A stretch of DNA of 64,000 bases from Hyphomicrobiaceae bacterium (GTDB lineage: Bacteria; Pseudomonadota; Alphaproteobacteria; Rhizobiales; Hyphomicrobiaceae). Shown here piece after piece: positions 34,962 to 43,685 of the stretch (positions are counted from its first letter, which is position 1; every line of letters begins with the position of its first letter). The stretch is taken from NCBI GenBank assembly GCA_041397645.1, contig JAWKWE010000004.1, positions 1,426,001 to 1,490,000 of the forward strand. The letters are read 5' to 3'. The translations under genes and the position numbers were made by a program. The notes under the pieces are model-generated. The model ran no database searches. It saw nothing but the letters and a program-made list of their open reading frames with translations, and had not been told where the DNA came from.

Positions 34962-34996
34962 AAAGGCCCGCCTCACTGAGGCGGGCCTTTCCTTTT
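34962..34996. terminator. Bidirectional terminator between SoxYZ-like and OmpA-family genes
   Basis: A 13-bp perfect stem AAAGGCCCGCCTC / GAGGCGGGCCTTT around three bases, followed by CCTTTTT on the plus strand and preceded by an A-run that reads as T-run on the minus strand. It separates two converging genes and should end both transcripts. Confidence 0.88.
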
Positions 34997-35024
34997 TCGC
35001 GTAATTCGAAGGCGCCTTTTCGGG

Positions 35025-36683
35025 CTATCGTCGGTAGTCCTGAGAGATCAGCGGCGTGATCCGGCGTACCGCGACGCGGCGGTTGGCGCGCTCCGGTCCG
35101 CCCGTATCGATCTTGAGATACTGTTCGCCGTAGCCCTGAGTGGTCAGATTTTCCGGCGGTACGTTGAACTCCTCGCTCAGGATAACGGCAACGGATTCCG
35201 CGCGACGGTCTGAGAGGGTCAGGTTGTCTTCATCCGAACCGACGGCGTCAGTGTAGCCTTCGATCATGAAGACCTCGTTGGGATTGCGATCGATCACGCG
35301 CATCATGGCTCGGGCAACGCGTTCCAGCTTGTGATACTGGCTTTCTTCGACTTCCCACGATCCGGTGTCGAAGTTGATGTCGTTGAGATCGACGCGGCGC
35401 ATGCGTTCGCGCAGATTGCGAGTGGCACGAACCTCGTCCAGCGTATAGCGCCGATCAATGCGATCGACGGGCGGAGCCTCGAAGGCCTCGTAGACCTCGT
35501 CCTCGTCGGCATCGTCATAGTCGACAATGTACTTGTCGCGCGGAACGTCTACGTGGGGCGGCGGCACATCAACCATTGCGTTGAGAATGGCTGCGCCAGC
35601 AACGATACCGGCACCAACACCGAGCCCGATGGCCAGATTGCGTTGCCATTTGCTCTTACGGCGACGGTTGTCGATGATATCGACTTCGCGGCCATCCGGT
35701 CCACGCCGGTAACGGCGGATGAGCTGACCGTTATTGTCGGAAACGTTATAAATCGCCACGTTGTTGGGCCGCTGAATGACCGTGATGTTCTGTCCGTCGC
35801 GCCGCTCGACTTGGGCATTCGGCGAGACCATCCGCAGACGATTGGCCTCGTTGTGAGTGATGAACGTGCGATTGTTGCGCTTCACGATCACACGGCTGTC
35901 GGGTTCCTTGATGACGACAGCGTTCGACCGTTTGCTCTCGAACCTCTGACGCTGCTGTTTGATCGCGTTGAGGTCCGGCGGCGGGGTTCCCGCAGCACGG
36001 CGCGACTTCGGATGGTTGTATGAAGGGTACGCGGGATTTGTTGCGCGCTGGGCAGGCTGAGTGCCGGCCGGGGGCGGAAACGCCGGATTAACGGCCCGCG
36101 GGCCAGATCCGTTATTCGGAGGCGGGAAGGCAGGGTTCACTGCGCGCCGCGTTCCATTGTTAGGCGGTGGGAACGCAGGATTGATAGCCTTGTGCTGCGG
36201 GTCCGGTTGATAGGTAGCAGGCGGCCGCTTGTTGGGCGGCGGGGTTTGTGCCGCCGCAGGCGCGCCATTGTTTTCGTACGTCGGGGGACGGCCCTTGTGG
36301 TAGACTTTGCGGCCCTGCTGATTTTGACCAGGCGGCGGCGCATCCTTCTCATAGGTCGGTGGCCGACCTTTATGAAATACCTTGCGGCCGTTCTGTCCGT
36401 TGTTGCCGCCTGCGTTCGGGTTCTGCTGCCCCTTGGCGGCGTTGGGATTATTCTGCCCGTTCTTCTGTTGCGAATTCTGCAGCTGTTGCAACTGCTGCTT
36501 CTTTTTGCGCGCGGCCTCGATCTTGGCCTTTTGCTCCGGCGTGAGGTTTTGCGGCGTTGGACCCTGCTCAGCTTGGGCGCTTATGCCTGCCGTCAGCAAC
36601 GATCCCGCGAACACGCCCAACGCGAGAAGGCGCGTGAGAGCCGTCGTCGGGCCAGTTGCGGGCCGAAGCATTCCGAATGCCAT
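35025..36683 (-). CDS. OmpA-family outer membrane/peptidoglycan-binding protein with peptide repeats
   Basis: A protein of about 552 aa with a signal sequence near residues 15-38. The Gln/Asn/Pro-rich repeat region has 'GRKVFHKGRPPTYE' twice and four or so copies of 'NPAFPPPNNG'. A basic segment and one glycine-rich membrane helix ('LAIGLGVGAGIVAGAAILNA') follow, then a C-terminal OmpA domain with 'IEGYTDAVGSDEDNLTLSDR' and 'GYGEQYL', which binds peptidoglycan. The start at 36683 has AGGAAA 7 bases upstream, whereas 36698 has no visible ribosome site. It probably tethers the envelope to the cell wall. The repeats may reach out of the cell. Confidence 0.88.
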   Translation of the reverse strand: MAFGMLRPATGPTTALTRLLALGVFAGSLLTAGISAQAEQGPTPQNLTPEQKAKIEAARKKKQQLQQLQNSQQKNGQNNPNAAKGQQNPNAGGNNGQNGRKVFHKGRPPTYEKDAPPPGQNQQGRKVYHKGRPPTYENNGAPAAAQTPPPNKRPPATYQPDPQHKAINPAFPPPNNGTRRAVNPAFPPPNNGSGPRAVNPAFPPPAGTQPAQRATNPAYPSYNHPKSRRAAGTPPPDLNAIKQQRQRFESKRSNAVVIKEPDSRVIVKRNNRTFITHNEANRLRMVSPNAQVERRDGQNITVIQRPNNVAIYNVSDNNGQLIRRYRRGPDGREVDIIDNRRRKSKWQRNLAIGLGVGAGIVAGAAILNAMVDVPPPHVDVPRDKYIVDYDDADEDEVYEAFEAPPVDRIDRRYTLDEVRATRNLRERMRRVDLNDINFDTGSWEVEESQYHKLERVARAMMRVIDRNPNEVFMIEGYTDAVGSDEDNLTLSDRRAESVAVILSEEFNVPPENLTTQGYGEQYLKIDTGGPERANRRVAVRRITPLISQDYRR

Positions 36684-36883
36684 GCGTGATTTCCTCATGT
36701 CGTGGATAAAAGTTCTGCCAATGCTCAGTCTGTACGCAAGGGCCGCGAGAACGTTCCCGTTCGCGCCACAGATTTCAGACGAATCAATCTGCAGATTCCG
36801 TCGCGTGTATGAGCGACAACTCCGGCTGCTTTGCGGCGCGGGAATTCATTTTGAAGGCGAATCTAAGGCAGTGCGTGCGCTGG

Positions 36884-38029
36884 TTAGGCGACAGCGCGCG
36901 ACAGTCCAGTTACTGAAGCTGTCGTGTTATCGAAGGTCTCCAACGAGTAGGGCGCCATCTCGGCTTCGATCTCATTCAAGGAAAGGAGGCCCGCAGCATG
37001 GCGCGCGCCAGGAGCGAAATCATCTTTTAGCAATCTGCGTACTGCGGCAAGAGCCGGGAGAATTGGAACGTTAGGCCCGTCACCGTTGCGCGCGGTGAGC
37101 TGCCAACGAGCGCACACCGGCTTTCCAAGAGCGTCGAAACCTTGGGCGCAAACGGTCATGCCCCCGGTGTCATTGGCGAAGAGGCGGGTGAGGCTGCGCG
37201 CTCGGAGAAGAAGCGGTGCGAGCCGCTCGGGATGGCGCAACCATCCCTGCTTGCGCAGCTGAGCCAAAATCAACAGTCCGAATTGTTCCAGCCGGCTTTC
37301 AAGTCCAGCATCAAACGAAACATTGGCCGCGCCGAGGGTGGCGGGCAGTATGGCCGCGTCGGCGGTTGTAACCGGGGCGCGGTAACGCACGCCGATTTGC
37401 GGGATAACAGTGCGTTGTAACGTTCCCCAGCCCACAACGGTGGCGGCCTTGTTGTTCTGCCATACCGGCACAGGACTGCCAGCGTAACTCAGCACGGCTT
37501 CCAGCACTGCGCGGCCGACCTGCGCATCGCCTCCTGGGTAAATCGCAATGTCGATGCTCTCGACGAGTTTCCAGCCACGTGTCAGGCTTTCAGCTACCGC
37601 ATACGAGAGCGCAGGAGTTGAGCTGGCGCCGGTTATTGCGACCACTCCTTGTTGACGCGCGCGCGCATGGAGGGTGTCTGCAAATCTCAAGACGTAGTTC
37701 GTGGCATCCGCAAGGTCTATCCAGTGCGCGCCAACATCGATAGCTGCTTCTGCCGACGCATAACTTGCCGATTGGAATGGACCAGAAGCATCGATAACAA
37801 GCCAGGCTGTCAGCTTCTTGAATGAATGCCGAGCATCGGCGGTGTGCTCGAAGGCACATGCCGTGATGTGTGCGCGCGAATCGGTCGATGAGATCGCGTT
37901 CGCCAGTTGCTCCGCGCGATCCAGGCTTCGGGAGGTAAGCACGAGCTCGATGTCCGAAACTTGAGAGAGCGCCCGAGCGAGACGGGAGCCAAATGCACCG
38001 GTCGCCCCGATTAGAACCACGCGCATCAT
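36884..38029 (-). CDS. Saccharopine dehydrogenase-like NAD(P)-binding protein
   Basis: A 381-aa protein with an N-terminal Rossmann motif 'VVLIGATGAFGSRLARAL' and 'LTSRSLDRAEQLANAI', matching the saccharopine dehydrogenase NADP-binding family. Members of this group are mostly not lysine enzymes and act on unknown small-molecule or lipid substrates. The gene follows the DUF4166 gene with an ATGA overlap and is part of a three-gene unit with the GbsR-type regulator upstream. The substrate is unknown. The pairing suggests a two-component oxidoreductase. Confidence 0.85.
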   Translation of the reverse strand: MMRVVLIGATGAFGSRLARALSQVSDIELVLTSRSLDRAEQLANAISSTDSRAHITACAFEHTADARHSFKKLTAWLVIDASGPFQSASYASAEAAIDVGAHWIDLADATNYVLRFADTLHARARQQGVVAITGASSTPALSYAVAESLTRGWKLVESIDIAIYPGGDAQVGRAVLEAVLSYAGSPVPVWQNNKAATVVGWGTLQRTVIPQIGVRYRAPVTTADAAILPATLGAANVSFDAGLESRLEQFGLLILAQLRKQGWLRHPERLAPLLLRARSLTRLFANDTGGMTVCAQGFDALGKPVCARWQLTARNGDGPNVPILPALAAVRRLLKDDFAPGARHAAGLLSLNEIEAEMAPYSLETFDNTTASVTGLSRAVA

Positions 38030-38727
38030 GATGGTGCCTCTTCGTCGTAGACAGCTTCCTGATGCACGAGCGTGCCGAGGACGGCATGTGCGAGGGTCAA
38101 CGTGAATCGAAATGTCGTCGCGTCGATTTCTTGGTGAGTCACGGTCAATGCCCCGGGCGTAAATGCGCTGGGCAGACCAAGGCGAACACGGCCGATACGC
38201 AGCGCGTAACCCTCGCTCGTAAACACCAGCGCGCCTTGCGATGACACACTTAAGCGAAGCGCCATCACGAGCCCGAAACCAACCGCCTCTTCCAGGCCGG
38301 TTGGGCCTGCGAACCGCTTTACCGAATGAATGACCTGCGGAAAGCCGCGGTCCCGCACAAACAGGCGGGTCCAGAACTGTCCACCTGACGCTGCATCTTC
38401 GGTAACGGTGACGACAGTCGGTTGACCGACGGCGCGGCTCAACGGTAAGGGCGAGCCAATGATACGGAGCGCATGCGCGAACACATAACCAACCCGCGAA
38501 AACGAAATGGTCGTGACGGTCCCTTTGTAAATGACCGTTCTACCGGCGGCCACGCGCTTGGAGAACCTGCGCTGCACGGCGGTCGGCAGCATGTTCCACT
38601 GCTTTGCTCCGAGCAGCGCGCGAAACCTGATATCACCTAGGTCTTCGGTCTCTGATATTGCTGCAGGCGATGCGAGAGACGAGATATGTAGGCTCAGAGC
38701 CTGGCGTTGTTCGGCGTTGCGCAGCAT
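38026..38727 (-). CDS. DUF4166 domain protein
   Basis: A 233-aa protein containing DUF4166 ('FRALLGAKQWNMLPTAVQRR', then 'FWTRLFVRDRGFPQVIHSVK'). This domain commonly occurs fused to or beside the saccharopine dehydrogenase-like domain, exactly as in this operon, where its stop codon overlaps the dehydrogenase start. No membrane helix is certain. Its reaction is unknown. The conserved neighbour pair argues for a joint role, perhaps on a lipid or polyketide-type substrate, which is inference. Confidence 0.82.
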   Translation of the reverse strand: MLRNAEQRQALSLHISSLASPAAISETEDLGDIRFRALLGAKQWNMLPTAVQRRFSKRVAAGRTVIYKGTVTTISFSRVGYVFAHALRIIGSPLPLSRAVGQPTVVTVTEDAASGGQFWTRLFVRDRGFPQVIHSVKRFAGPTGLEEAVGFGLVMALRLSVSSQGALVFTSEGYALRIGRVRLGLPSAFTPGALTVTHQEIDATTFRFTLTLAHAVLGTLVHQEAVYDEEAPS

Positions 38728-38782
38728 GGCGCGCTCCCTGGTACGCGACTTGATGACGTGCGGACATCAATCATCCCCGGTT

Positions 38783-39349
38783 TCATGATTTGCGTGCGGG
38801 GATGAGTGTGGCAATTCTCGAACCCATCTTGAGCATGGTGCGCAGTGTGCTGCGCGGTAGCGCCAGCATCTGCTGGAACCAGCGATCAACGGATGAGGTG
38901 AATTCAAGCATTTCATTGAGGCGTGTGCGGGCTTGTGGTGTAACGCGGGTGTCGCGGCTAGCACCCTCGGCGCAGCTGCGCAGGACGGCAATGATGGGGT
39001 CGATCTCGCGGGCTTTGCGGCCAACGGCGATGCGTGTGACGATCTCCCAGATATCGGATTCCGCCTCGAAGTGATCCCGTCTGTCGCCACGAACGGGGAC
39101 GCGCCGGATCAGGTTCCAGGACAGCAGCTCTTTCAGAGAATTGGAGACGTTGGAACGTGCAATGGCCAACGTGTCGGCGATCTCCTCGGCCGTCATGGGC
39201 GCGCTTGCCAGATACAACAAGGCATGGATCTGGGCGACGGATCGATTGACGCCCCAGACGCCACCCATATCGCCCCATTTCAGAATGAATTCCTCAACGG
39301 CGGGCGCGAGCGATTTTGCTTCGTTCGATATATCGGTAATTTCTGTCAT
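38783..39349 (-). CDS. GbsR/MarR-type transcriptional regulator
   Basis: A 188-aa regulator with a winged helix ('IADTLAIARSNVSNSLKELL', 'RRVPVRGDRRDHFEAESD') and the GbsR-type start 'VEEFILKWGDMGGVWGVNRS'. GbsR-type repressors often control osmolyte or membrane genes. It heads the minus-strand unit with DUF4166 and the dehydrogenase-like gene, the gap to DUF4166 being 55 bases. A perfect palindrome overlaps its own start codon (39339-39358), suggesting autorepression. The ligand is unknown. Confidence 0.88.
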   Translation of the reverse strand: MTEITDISNEAKSLAPAVEEFILKWGDMGGVWGVNRSVAQIHALLYLASAPMTAEEIADTLAIARSNVSNSLKELLSWNLIRRVPVRGDRRDHFEAESDIWEIVTRIAVGRKAREIDPIIAVLRSCAEGASRDTRVTPQARTRLNEMLEFTSSVDRWFQQMLALPRSTLRTMLKMGSRIATLIPARKS

Positions 39350-39358
39350 AACAGAAAT
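39339..39358. promoter_or_regulatory. Operator-like palindrome over the GbsR-type start codon
   Basis: ATTTCTGT and ACAGAAAT form perfect 8-bp arms with a 4-base centre that contains three bases of the ATG of the regulator gene at 39349. A protein bound here would block transcription or ribosome loading, and an RNA hairpin would hide the start. No upstream ribosome-binding purine run is obvious on this strand. Confidence 0.6.
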
Positions 39359-39525
39359 ATATGACGCGACCTTAAGCTGGTCAAGGTCCGGTCTCGACCG
39401 ATGTGATATGAAAGAAGGTCTGGCATCCGCGGCAAATCGGCCCGCGCGCGCGTTGAAAGTTCTCGGCCGGGAGCATTTAATTGATATCCAACCTTGTCGA
39501 TGACAAGCAGCCAGGGAGGATCAGC

Positions 39526-39996
39526 ATGACTTTGACATTGACCTCATCCGCTTTTGAAGACGGCAAGGCCATTCCGGCGAAATACACGTGCGAGGGTGAG
39601 GACATTGCGCCGCCGCTGTCCTGGTCGGGAGTTCCGGAGGGCACGAAGAGTCTGGCGTTGATCGTCGACGATCCGGATGCGCCCGATCCCAAGGCACCGC
39701 AGCGCACGTGGGTGCATTGGGTCATTTACGATATGGATCCCGCGAGCAGCAGTATTGTGGAGGGAGCCAAAACATTGCCGCAGGGTGCGCAATCGGCGCT
39801 GAATGACTGGAATCGCACTGGTTACGGCGGGCCGTGTCCGCCCATTGGCGAACACCGCTATTTCCATAAACTTTATGCGCTGGACTGCGTTCTTGGCGCG
39901 CTTTCACCAGCCAATAAAGCGTCACTTGAGCATGCTATGCAGGGCCATATTCTCGCGCAGTCGGTGCTTTTGGGTAGATACAAGAAGCAGAAATAG
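39526..39996 (+). CDS. YbhB/YbcL-family PEBP-like protein
   Basis: A 156-aa phosphatidylethanolamine-binding-protein homologue. Family signatures are 'CEGEDIAPPLSWSGVP', 'DDPDAPDP', 'WVHWVIYDMDP' and 'GPCPPIGEHRYFHKLYALD'. Its bacterial members are cytoplasmic or periplasmic small-molecule or phosphate-ligand binders of unsettled role. The ATG at 39526 is preceded by GGAGGA. The gene is transcribed away from the GbsR-type regulator across a 176-base gap, so it might also be controlled by that regulator. Confidence 0.93.
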   Translation: MTLTLTSSAFEDGKAIPAKYTCEGEDIAPPLSWSGVPEGTKSLALIVDDPDAPDPKAPQRTWVHWVIYDMDPASSSIVEGAKTLPQGAQSALNDWNRTGYGGPCPPIGEHRYFHKLYALDCVLGALSPANKASLEHAMQGHILAQSVLLGRYKKQK

Positions 39997-40170
39997 TCTG
40001 TGGCGCGCATAAATAATGCTTGGGCGAACATGCCGCGCGCCGCTGCATCTTGACGATTCTCAAAGCTTCTCAACGTTGCGTAGAGCAACGTCATCAATGT
40101 GATTTGGTAGTTTTTGGCAATTGAATGCTCGCATGGCCTCTCTAGCGGGTCTGGCAAGGATGAGGAGACG

Positions 40171-42063
40171 ATGATGGATCTTCCGACCAACAAGTCGCTG
40201 GTGCCGACAGCGCCGCGCGAGCCGGATGGCACGGGAGCTTTCGCCTTGAAGCTCGCCAACGAGGCGCGCCAAATGCCGGCTCGTTCGGACCCAGGGTTGC
40301 CGCCGGAGCATGATTCTTACAGTTCGTCTGCGTTTGCGGAAGTTCTGGACCGAGCGACCCATGCGGCGCTGGCAAAGGCCACGATGGGACTTTCGCCAGC
40401 ATCACTCATCGGAGCCTATCTCGATTGGCTCACACACCTGACGGCATCACCGGGCAAGCGGTTGCAACTCGTCGAGAAGGCGATGCGCAAGGCCATGCGG
40501 CTGCAACGCTTTGCGATGACGTGCGCACATCGTGGCCCGGACACCAACGGTTCAAACGGTTCAGCTTGCATCGAGCCGCTTCCTCAAGACAGCCGCTTCA
40601 GAGCGCCCGCGTGGCAGCAATTTCCGTTCAATCTCTTTTATCAATCGCATTTGCTGTCTCAGCAGTGGTGGCACGTGGCTACTACGGGAGTGCCGGGCGT
40701 CTCAGCGCAGCATCAACGGGTCGTGGAATTTGCCGCCCGACAATTCTTGGACGTGTTTGCGCCGTCGAATTTCGTGCTGACCAATCCCGAGGTTCTGGCC
40801 GCGACCCAGAAAGAAATGGGTCAGAACTTCGTAAGAGGCTTTCAGAATTTCCTTGAAGACTGGGAGCGCGCTGTTTCGGGCCGGCCGCCCGTCGGCGCTG
40901 AGAAATTTACGCCTGGCGAAGAAGTCGCGGTGACGCCTGGAAAGGTGATTTACCGCAACCGGCTGATGGAACTGATCCAGTATTCTCCGACAACAGGCGA
41001 GGTTCATAAAGAACCGATTCTGATCGTGCCTGCGTGGATCATGAAATACTACATCCTCGATTTATCCCCGCGAAACTCGTTGGTGAAATATCTCGTAGAC
41101 AAGGGCTTCACGGTTTTCGTCATCTCGTGGAAGAACCCCGATCCTGGCGATCGCGATCTGTCTCTTGACGATTATCGCACCCTTGGGATTTTGTCGGCGC
41201 TCGACGTCATTTCCGCAATAGTACCGAATGCGAAGGTCCACGGCGTCGGCTACTGTCTCGGCGGCACATTGTTGTCCATCGCTGCCGCTGCGCTTGCGCG
41301 CGCCCCAACTTCGCCGTTCGCGAGCTTATCGTTTTTGGCTGCTCAGATCGATTTCGAGGAACCGGGAGAGTTGCAGCTTTTCATGGACGAAAGCCAGATC
41401 CGCTTTCTTGAAGACATGATGTGGGAGCAGGGGTTCCTCGACGCCAAGCAGATGTCGGGCGCATTCCAGATGTTGCGTTCCAACGACTTGGTCTGGTCGC
41501 ACAACATGCGCGAGTACATGCTCGGTGAGCGTACCCCGATGAACGATCTTATGGCTTGGAACGCGGATTCCACACGGCTGCCGTATCGCATGCATTCGCA
41601 GTATCTGCGTCACCTGTACATGGACAACGATCTTGCTGAGGGTCGGTTTGAAGTCGACGGTGCGCCGGTAAACATTTCTGATATTCGCGCGCCGATCTTC
41701 TGCGTCTCTACGCAGAAGGATCACGTGGCGCCCTGGCGCTCGGTCTACAAATGGAACCTGCTTGCCGATACGGAGGTCACGTTCGTGCTTGGCGGCGGAG
41801 GCCATAACACAGGCATCGTGGCGGCCCCCGACGATTCGCGCAGCCATTACCAGATCGCCGTCAGATCCGACCACGACCTCCATGTCAGCCCAGAGACCTG
41901 GGCCGCGGAGGTTCCTGAACGCAAAGGTTCTTGGTGGACGGCATGGGTCGAGTGGCTCGGTGAAAAATCAAGCGGGCTGTCGACGCCCCCGGAGCTTGGC
42001 GCACCTCAAAAGGGTTTGCCGCCTCAGTCCGATGCGCCCGGCCGCTATGTGCACATGAAATAG
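40171..42063 (+). CDS. phaC: Poly(3-hydroxyalkanoate) synthase, class I
   Basis: Polymerises hydroxyacyl-CoA into storage polyester on granule surfaces. The N-terminal region ('FQNFLEDWERAVSG', 'EVAVTPGKVIYRN') and alpha/beta hydrolase core are typical. The lipase-like box 'GVGYCLGG' holds the nucleophile C362. The catalytic aspartate lies in 'STQKDHVAPW' and the histidine in 'GGGGHNTGIV'. The length of 630 aa is normal for class I enzymes. Either ATG at 40171 or 40174 fits the GAGGAG site. No phaA, phaB or phasin gene lies beside it, so the supply enzymes are elsewhere. Confidence 0.95.
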   Translation: MMDLPTNKSLVPTAPREPDGTGAFALKLANEARQMPARSDPGLPPEHDSYSSSAFAEVLDRATHAALAKATMGLSPASLIGAYLDWLTHLTASPGKRLQLVEKAMRKAMRLQRFAMTCAHRGPDTNGSNGSACIEPLPQDSRFRAPAWQQFPFNLFYQSHLLSQQWWHVATTGVPGVSAQHQRVVEFAARQFLDVFAPSNFVLTNPEVLAATQKEMGQNFVRGFQNFLEDWERAVSGRPPVGAEKFTPGEEVAVTPGKVIYRNRLMELIQYSPTTGEVHKEPILIVPAWIMKYYILDLSPRNSLVKYLVDKGFTVFVISWKNPDPGDRDLSLDDYRTLGILSALDVISAIVPNAKVHGVGYCLGGTLLSIAAAALARAPTSPFASLSFLAAQIDFEEPGELQLFMDESQIRFLEDMMWEQGFLDAKQMSGAFQMLRSNDLVWSHNMREYMLGERTPMNDLMAWNADSTRLPYRMHSQYLRHLYMDNDLAEGRFEVDGAPVNISDIRAPIFCVSTQKDHVAPWRSVYKWNLLADTEVTFVLGGGGHNTGIVAAPDDSRSHYQIAVRSDHDLHVSPETWAAEVPERKGSWWTAWVEWLGEKSSGLSTPPELGAPQKGLPPQSDAPGRYVHMK

Positions 42064-42080
42064 CTGATCTTCAGAAATAA

Positions 42081-42120
42081 GGACCGCAGCCGGTCGAGAT
42101 CCGGGCTGCGGTCCCTCTTT
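42081..42120 (+). terminator. Terminator after PHA synthase gene
   Basis: An 11-bp stem GGACCGCAGCC / GGCTGCGGTCC with a 12-base loop, followed by CTCTTT. It begins 18 bases after the phaC stop. Confidence 0.8.
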
Positions 42121-42217
42121 CCGCTTCCCGCTCTCTCGTGGCTTGGCATGAATCGCGCATCTAGAGGTGAGACCTCATCGGTGCGGGTTTGCCGCGCGCG
42201 CCCGCGCCCACGAATTT

Positions 42218-42700
42218 ATGAGCAGAATGAACGATAAAGACCTCATCGACTTCGGCAACGTGTCGGCTGCCGTGAACGACATCCTACAAGAGGGTGTGTT
42301 GCTTTACCGACATGACCACGTTGCTGCCGACGCTCGTTTCCGCGCCGCGCTGGAGTTGGATCCAGCGGCATTGCCCAGCTATTTCTGTCTCTACAAGATC
42401 CACACGTATCAGGGTCGTCTCGACGACGCGCTTATTGTTGCGCAAGCCGGATTGGCCGAGGCGAGCCGACAGGCGCAGATTTCTTCGGATTGGCAGACTT
42501 GGACACGCGAAGCCATTGCGCGCGCGCCCCGGCTGCCAGCGCATTTCGCGCTCTACACTTTGAAGGCGATGGCATTTATTCACTTGAAGCGGGGAGAGGC
42601 GGAAGAGAGCCGTCGCTGCCTTGCGACGCTTTCCGATCTGGGCGAGATCGACGCCGTAGGCGGTGGCGTGATCGCCGATCTTGCAAGAGCGGTGGCATGA
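42218..42700 (+). CDS. TPR-like protein of the NifO-like/ferredoxin operon
   Basis: A 160-aa, mostly helical protein with tetratricopeptide-type repeats, seen in 'ADARFRAALELDPAALPSYF' and 'KAMAFIHLKRGEAEESRRCL'. Neighbouring genes encode a second helical-repeat protein, a nitrogenase-associated ArsC-like protein and a thioredoxin-fold ferredoxin. Similar sets are found in nif regions of diazotrophs, where the TPR member is thought to aid protein assembly (family knowledge, not seen here). The ATG at 42218 or the one at 42227 may be used, and neither has a clear ribosome site. It is the first gene of the unit. Confidence 0.75.
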   Translation: MSRMNDKDLIDFGNVSAAVNDILQEGVLLYRHDHVAADARFRAALELDPAALPSYFCLYKIHTYQGRLDDALIVAQAGLAEASRQAQISSDWQTWTREAIARAPRLPAHFALYTLKAMAFIHLKRGEAEESRRCLATLSDLGEIDAVGGGVIADLARAVA

Positions 42701-43203
42701 GCACGAAGCGCCAGACAGCGTCCACAGGAGACGTTCGTTCTTTCGCTCCGGCGTTTTCCGCCGATGTGATCTTGAACGGCGCGCGCCAGCCGCGTTCCGA
42801 TCCGGTGAAGGCTGAGCGAGCAGTCATGTCTGCGCTTGCCGCCGAACCCAACGACCTCAACGTACGGCTCGCCGCTTATCGCTTCTTTTTCTACAGCCAC
42901 CGCTTTTCTGACGCGCTCATACAAGCCGACGTCATCATCCGTCTTGCTGCGCGCCGCCTTAACGTCGCCGGGGATTGGGAGGTGGTGTCAAGGTCCGATG
43001 CTCCCTTCGATCAGCTTGAAGAGGCGCCCGGGCTCTATCTGCAGGCACTGTTGGCGTGGGGCTACTGCGCGGTGCGAATTGGGCAACGCGAGGAAGGAAG
43101 TCGTGCCATCGCCAAGGTTGCAGAGCTGGACCCGGGCGATCGCTTTGGTGCAGGGCGTCTCCTCAATGTCATCGATGCTCATGTGCTGACAGAGGACGAG
43201 TAG
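42697..43203 (+). CDS. Helical repeat protein of unknown function
   Basis: A 168-aa protein whose ATG overlaps the preceding stop codon (ATGA). Residues about 40-150 are helical and suggest two or three TPR-like units ('RAVMSALAAEPNDLNVRLAA', 'YCAVRIGQREEGSRAIAKVA'). The N-terminal 35 residues are polar. No catalytic motif is visible. The tight coupling with a TPR protein, a NifO-like protein and a ferredoxin suggests it helps form or protect a redox enzyme. That is inferred from position. Confidence 0.72.
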   Translation: MSTKRQTASTGDVRSFAPAFSADVILNGARQPRSDPVKAERAVMSALAAEPNDLNVRLAAYRFFFYSHRFSDALIQADVIIRLAARRLNVAGDWEVVSRSDAPFDQLEEAPGLYLQALLAWGYCAVRIGQREEGSRAIAKVAELDPGDRFGAGRLLNVIDAHVLTEDE

Positions 43204-43206
43204 ACA

Positions 43207-43665
43207 ATGGCCAAAGTGATTTTCTATGAAAAGCCCGGCTGCGGCGGAAACGCCCGTCAGAAAGCATTGCTGCAACGCTCTGGACATGAACTCGAAGTGC
43301 GCAATCTCCTTAGCGCACCTTGGACCGGCGAACTGTTGCGATCGTTCTTTGGAGTTCGGCCGGTTGCAGAATGGTTCAACACGTCATCGCCGCGCGTGAA
43401 ATCCGGTGAGGTCGTGCCTGCCGGTATCGAAGCTGAGGCGGCGCTCGCTTTGATGCTGGCGGATCCGCTCCTCATTCGCCGCCCCCTCATCGAAGTCAAC
43501 GGTCGCCGTGAAACCGGCTTCGACGCCGCGCTTATTGATGCTTGGATCGGTCTTGCGACATCACAGACGCCGGTCGGCGAGGGCTGCGCGCGCGACACGC
43601 ACAATCAAGCGGAAAGCTGCCCTGTGCCAGGCGATGCTTCCGTGAATGCCAACACCAATCAGTAA
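43207..43665 (+). CDS. NifO-like nitrogenase-associated protein (ArsC/Spx fold)
   Basis: A 152-aa thioredoxin-fold protein of the ArsC/Spx group. 'VIFYEKPGCGGNARQKALLQ' is the active-site region, with 'CGGN' in place of the CxxC seen in Spx, and 'FFGVRPVAEWFN' with 'RRPLIEVNGRRETGFD' match the nitrogenase-associated family. The known relative NifO influences nitrogenase regulation in Azotobacter. No nif gene is in this window. It starts 4 bases after the upstream stop. A second function in general redox control is possible. Confidence 0.8.
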   Translation: MAKVIFYEKPGCGGNARQKALLQRSGHELEVRNLLSAPWTGELLRSFFGVRPVAEWFNTSSPRVKSGEVVPAGIEAEAALALMLADPLLIRRPLIEVNGRRETGFDAALIDAWIGLATSQTPVGEGCARDTHNQAESCPVPGDASVNANTNQ

Positions 43666-43685
43666 TTGCCTATCAGGAGAACGAA

